Assembly (NCBI GenBank): GCA_024711415.1
Contig: JANJSW010000118.1
Coordinates: 1-7,970, forward strand
Reading direction: 5' to 3'
Source: Thermomonas sp.
GTDB taxonomy: Bacteria; Pseudomonadota; Gammaproteobacteria; Xanthomonadales; Xanthomonadaceae
Length of the DNA stretch: 7,970 bases
Part shown: one piece after another, positions 5,240 to 7,970 of the stretch
Layout: each line of letters starts with the position of its first letter
How positions within the stretch are numbered: position 1 is the first letter of the stretch
Notes under the pieces: generated by a model
Told to the model about the DNA's origin: nothing
The model's input: only the letters and a program-made list of their open reading frames with translations
Database searches by the model: none
Made by a program: the position numbers and the translations under genes

Positions 5240-7970
5240 ATGAGCACCCCCGCCGCCAACCTTCCCGAACAGCAGCAGCCCACCGCGCTTGACGAAAACC
5301 GCACGCCGCTGCGCTTCGTCACCGCCGCCAGCCTGTTCGACGGCCACGACGCCGCCATCAACATCATGCGCCGGCTGATCCAGTCGCAGGGCGCGGAAGT
5401 GATCCACTTGGGCCACAACCGCAGCGTCGAGGACGTGGTGCGCGCGGCGCTGCAGGAAGACGCCGACGCCATCGCGCTGTCGTCGTACCAGGGCGGCCAC
5501 GTCGAGTACCTGAAGTACATGGTGGACATGCTGAAGCAGCGCGACGCCGCGCACATCCGCGTGTTCGCCGGCGGCGGCGGCACCATCACCCCGGAGGAAA
5601 TCCGCGAGCTGGAAGCCTACGGCGTCGAGCGCATCTACCACCCCAACGACGGCATGCACATGGGGCTGGTGGCGATGATCGAGGACGTGGTCAAGCGCGC
5701 CGAAGCCGGCCGCATGCCGGTCGAAAAGCCGCACAAGGTCGCGTTCGACAACGAGATCGAGATCGGCCGCATGCTCTCCGCCATCGAGGAGCAGGCGCTG
5801 GACGAAGGCACGCTGGCCCACCTGCGCAAGGAATGGCAGCTGGCCGGCGGCAAGACCCCCGTGGTCGGCATCACCGGCACCGGCGGCGCCGGCAAGTCGT
5901 CGGTCACCGACGAGCTGCTGAACCGGTTCCTGGCCAACTTCCCAGGCATGCACATCGCCGTGGTCAGCGTGGACCCCACCCGCCGCCGCACCGGCGGCGC
6001 GCTGCTGGGCGACCGCATCCGCATGAACAGCCTGCGCAGCCCGCGCGTGTTCATGCGTTCCATGGCCACCCGCCGCCAGCACATGGCCACCAACGTGGTG
6101 CTGAAGGACTGCATCGCCTTCCTGAAGTCGCTGGGCTATGACCTGGTGATCGTCGAAACCGCCGGCATCGGCCAGAGCGATTCGGAGATCGTCGACCTGG
6201 TCGATTTCCCCATGTACGTGATGACCAGCGACTTCGGCGCGCCCAGCCAGCTGGAAAAGATCGACATGCTGGACTACGCCGAACTCGTCGTGCTCAACAA
6301 GTTCGACAAGCGCGGCGCCGAAGACGCCCTGCGCGACGTGCGCAAGCAATGGAAGCGCAACCGCGTGGCGTTCCAGACCAAGGACGAAGACGTCCCGGTC
6401 TATCCGACGATTGCCAGCCAGTTCAACGACCCCGGCCTGAACTGGATGTTCGCCAACCTGTGCCGCCTGCTGCGCGAGAAGCTTGGGAAAGGGGGTCAGG
6501 TTCACTTTTCGGGTGCGGACAATGCCGGCAGCGGGGAGGGTGGTTCGAAAAGTGAACCTGACCCCCTTTCCCTTCTTGTCCCCAGCATCGACACCACCCT
6601 CAAGGAGCCCCGCGCCACCGTTCTCATCCCCGGCAACCGCGTGCGCTATCTCGCGGAAATCGCCGAGCAGGGCCGCAGCATCAACGCCCGCATTGAATCG
6701 CAGGCGGAGATCGCCGATCGCGCGCAGTCGCTGTGGGACGCGCTGAAGGAGCTGGGCGACGCCGCGCTGCCCAAGCCGCTGGACCTGTACGCCGCCGAAG
6801 CCCTGCTCGACGCCAGCGACCGCAGCCTGAAGACCCTGCGCCAGCGCTACAACGACGCCATCCAGTCGCTGGATTCCGACGCCCTGCGCCTGCTGCGCGA
6901 CTGGCCGGCGCGCCTGAAGGCGATCACCGAGCCGGTTAACGAATACCAGGTGCGCGACAAGACCATCCGGGTGGAGAACTACCGCGAGTCGCTCAGCCAC
7001 CAGCAGATCCCCAAGATCGCCGCGCCCACCTACAAGGCCTGGGGCGAGCTGCTGGTGTTCCTGCAGAAGGAAAACCTGCCGGGCTACTACCCCTACACCG
7101 GCGGCGTGTACCCGTACCGCCGCACCGGCGAGGACCCCATCCGCATGTTCGCGGGCGAGGGCACGCCGGAGCGCACCAACCGCCGCTTCCACTACCTCAG
7201 CCTGGGCCAGCCGGCCGCGCGCCTGTCCACCGCCTTCGACAGCGTGACCCTGTACGGCGAAGATCCGGCGCCGCGCCCGGACATCTACGGCAAGATCGGC
7301 AACTCCGGCGTCAACGTGCCCACGCTGGACGACATGAAGAAGCTGTACTCCGGCTTCGACCTGTGCGCGCCCACCACCAGCGTGTCGATGACCATCAACG
7401 GCCCGGCACCGATCATCCTGGCGATGTTCATGAACACCGCCATCGACCAGCAGGTGGAGAAATACCTGAAGGCCGACGACGCCCGCTGGCAGGCGGCGCA
7501 GCAGAAGATCGAGCAGCTGTTCGAAGGCCGCCAGCGCCCGTCGTATTCCGGCGACCTGCCGCAGGGCAACAACGGCCTGGGCCTGGCCCTGCTGGGCGTG
7601 ACCGGCGACCAGCTGGTGGACGCCGAGACCTACGCCCGGATCAAGGCGGAAACGCTGAAGACCGTGCGCGGCACCGTGCAGGCCGACATCCTGAAGGAAG
7701 ACCAGGCCCAGAACACCTGCATCTTCAGCACCGAATTCGCCCTGCGCATGATGGGCGACATCCAGCAGTACTTCGTGGACAACGGCGTCCGCAACTTCTA
7801 CTCGGTGTCCATCTCCGGCTACCACATCGCCGAAGCCGGGGCGAACCCGATCAGCCAGCTGGCCTTCACCCTGTCCAACGGCTTCACCATCGTGGAGTAC
7901 TACCTGGCGCGCGGGATGAAGATCGACGACTTCGCGCCCAACCTGTCGTTCTTCTTCAGCAACGGCATGG
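5240..7970 (+). CDS. icmF: IcmF, fused isobutyryl-CoA mutase (3' end outside window)
   Basis: Adenosylcobalamin enzyme that interconverts isobutyryl-CoA and n-butyryl-CoA. Known IcmFs also act slowly on isovaleryl-CoA/pivalyl-CoA. Complete IcmFs have about 1,090 residues; 910 codons are present and the frame is open at the window end. Domains: a B12-binding domain (about 22-160) with D34-x-H36, His36 being the expected lower cobalt ligand (the third position of DxHxxG is Ala39); a MeaB-like GTPase chaperone (about 195-415) with P-loop GTGGAGKS (213-220), ETAGIGQSD (306-314) and NKFDK (353-357); and the mutase barrel (from about 448) with SISGYH including His862. Phe637 in RMFAGEG and Gln824 in QAQN occupy the sites of Tyr89 and Arg207 in methylmalonyl-CoA mutase, the pair typical of isobutyryl-CoA mutases. 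The start at 5240 has only a weak GAG before it, but no better in-frame start exists. Residues 416-446 are encoded by a palindromic insertion, described separately; the frame runs through it intact. Confidence 0.95.
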   Translation, partial: MSTPAANLPEQQQPTALDENRTPLRFVTAASLFDGHDAAINIMRRLIQSQGAEVIHLGHNRSVEDVVRAALQEDADAIALSSYQGGHVEYLKYMVDMLKQRDAAHIRVFAGGGGTITPEEIRELEAYGVERIYHPNDGMHMGLVAMIEDVVKRAEAGRMPVEKPHKVAFDNEIEIGRMLSAIEEQALDEGTLAHLRKEWQLAGGKTPVVGITGTGGAGKSSVTDELLNRFLANFPGMHIAVVSVDPTRRRTGGALLGDRIRMNSLRSPRVFMRSMATRRQHMATNVVLKDCIAFLKSLGYDLVIVETAGIGQSDSEIVDLVDFPMYVMTSDFGAPSQLEKIDMLDYAELVVLNKFDKRGAEDALRDVRKQWKRNRVAFQTKDEDVPVYPTIASQFNDPGLNWMFANLCRLLREKLGKGGQVHFSGADNAGSGEGGSKSEPDPLSLLVPSIDTTLKEPRATVLIPGNRVRYLAEIAEQGRSINARIESQAEIADRAQSLWDALKELGDAALPKPLDLYAAEALLDASDRSLKTLRQRYNDAIQSLDSDALRLLRDWPARLKAITEPVNEYQVRDKTIRVENYRESLSHQQIPKIAAPTYKAWGELLVFLQKENLPGYYPYTGGVYPYRRTGEDPIRMFAGEGTPERTNRRFHYLSLGQPAARLSTAFDSVTLYGEDPAPRPDIYGKIGNSGVNVPTLDDMKKLYSGFDLCAPTTSVSMTINGPAPIILAMFMNTAIDQQVEKYLKADDARWQAAQQKIEQLFEGRQRPSYSGDLPQGNNGLGLALLGVTGDQLVDAETYARIKAETLKTVRGTVQADILKEDQAQNTCIFSTEFALRMMGDIQQYFVDNGVRNFYSVSISGYHIAEAGANPISQLAFTLSNGFTIVEYYLARGMKIDDFAPNLSFFFSNGM
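6482..6578. repeat. Palindromic miniature element inserted in frame within icmF
   Basis: The arms at 6485-6511 and 6546-6572 are perfect 27-bp inverted repeats, beginning GGGAAAGGGGGTCAGG on the left and ending CTGACCCCCTTTCCC on the right. The 34-nt G-rich centre contains the palindrome TGCCGGCA (6523-6530). CTTG occurs on both sides (6482-6485 and 6575-6578) and may be a 4-bp target duplication. One CTTG copy plus the element equals 93 bp, or 31 codons. The base pattern, with T and A runs in the arms, is unlike the surrounding codons. It lies between the GTPase and mutase domains and is translated as a Gly/Ser-rich stretch (13 of 31 residues). No transposase is encoded. It resembles dispersed REP- or MITE-type elements; family membership is inference. 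Confidence 0.93.

Noticed and set aside
6483..6746. Plus-strand 87-codon frame beginning MGKGVRFTF
   Set aside because: It arises from the palindromic element in a frame different from icmF, has no ribosome binding site, and continues as a shadow of icmF.
5213..7825. 870-codon open frame on the minus strand
   Set aside because: It is antisense to icmF, whose forward translation carries all domain motifs. The minus product is low-complexity (rich in His, Val, Ala, Gly, Gln, Arg), as expected for the mirror of GC-rich codons.

Overview
The window is high-GC, densely coding DNA. Its gene content (branched-chain acyl-CoA enzymes, a fused isobutyryl-CoA mutase, a ChaN-type lipoprotein, a membrane diguanylate cyclase) and its codon use fit a gammaproteobacterium of the Xanthomonadaceae/Lysobacteraceae type (Lysobacter, Luteimonas, Pseudoxanthomonas or similar). 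That placement is inferred from the look of the genes, not from a search.

Layout, left to right: (1) 93-1547 (+), a multi-pass membrane diguanylate cyclase. (2) 1593-2750 (-), isovaleryl-CoA dehydrogenase, convergent with the cyclase across 45 bp. (3) 2971-4071 (-), leucine dehydrogenase, separated from gene 2 by a clear intrinsic terminator and several inverted repeats. (4) 4296-5102 (-), a ChaN-like putative haem-binding lipoprotein. (5) 5240-7970 (+), IcmF, the fused adenosylcobalamin-dependent isobutyryl-CoA mutase with its G-protein chaperone. It is divergent from chaN, is cut off by the window end, and has 910 complete codons present.

Three of the five genes act on branched-chain amino-acid carbon. 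Leucine dehydrogenase deaminates Leu/Val/Ile to 2-oxoacids. Isovaleryl-CoA dehydrogenase oxidises the leucine-derived acyl-CoA. IcmF rearranges the valine-derived isobutyryl-CoA to n-butyryl-CoA. In iso-branched-fatty-acid bacteria such as xanthomonads the same acyl-CoAs also prime fatty-acid synthesis, so the locus may help set the pool of branched primers (inference). The genes are not one operon: the strands differ and a terminator lies between leucine dehydrogenase and isovaleryl-CoA dehydrogenase.

The most unusual feature is inside icmF. A palindromic element with two perfect 27-bp inverted arms around a 34-nt centre (6485-6572) sits exactly between the GTPase and mutase domains. Counted with a possible 4-bp target duplication (CTTG) it adds 93 bp, or 31 in-frame codons rich in Gly and Ser. 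It looks like a dispersed miniature element that landed in an interdomain linker and is now translated as part of the enzyme.
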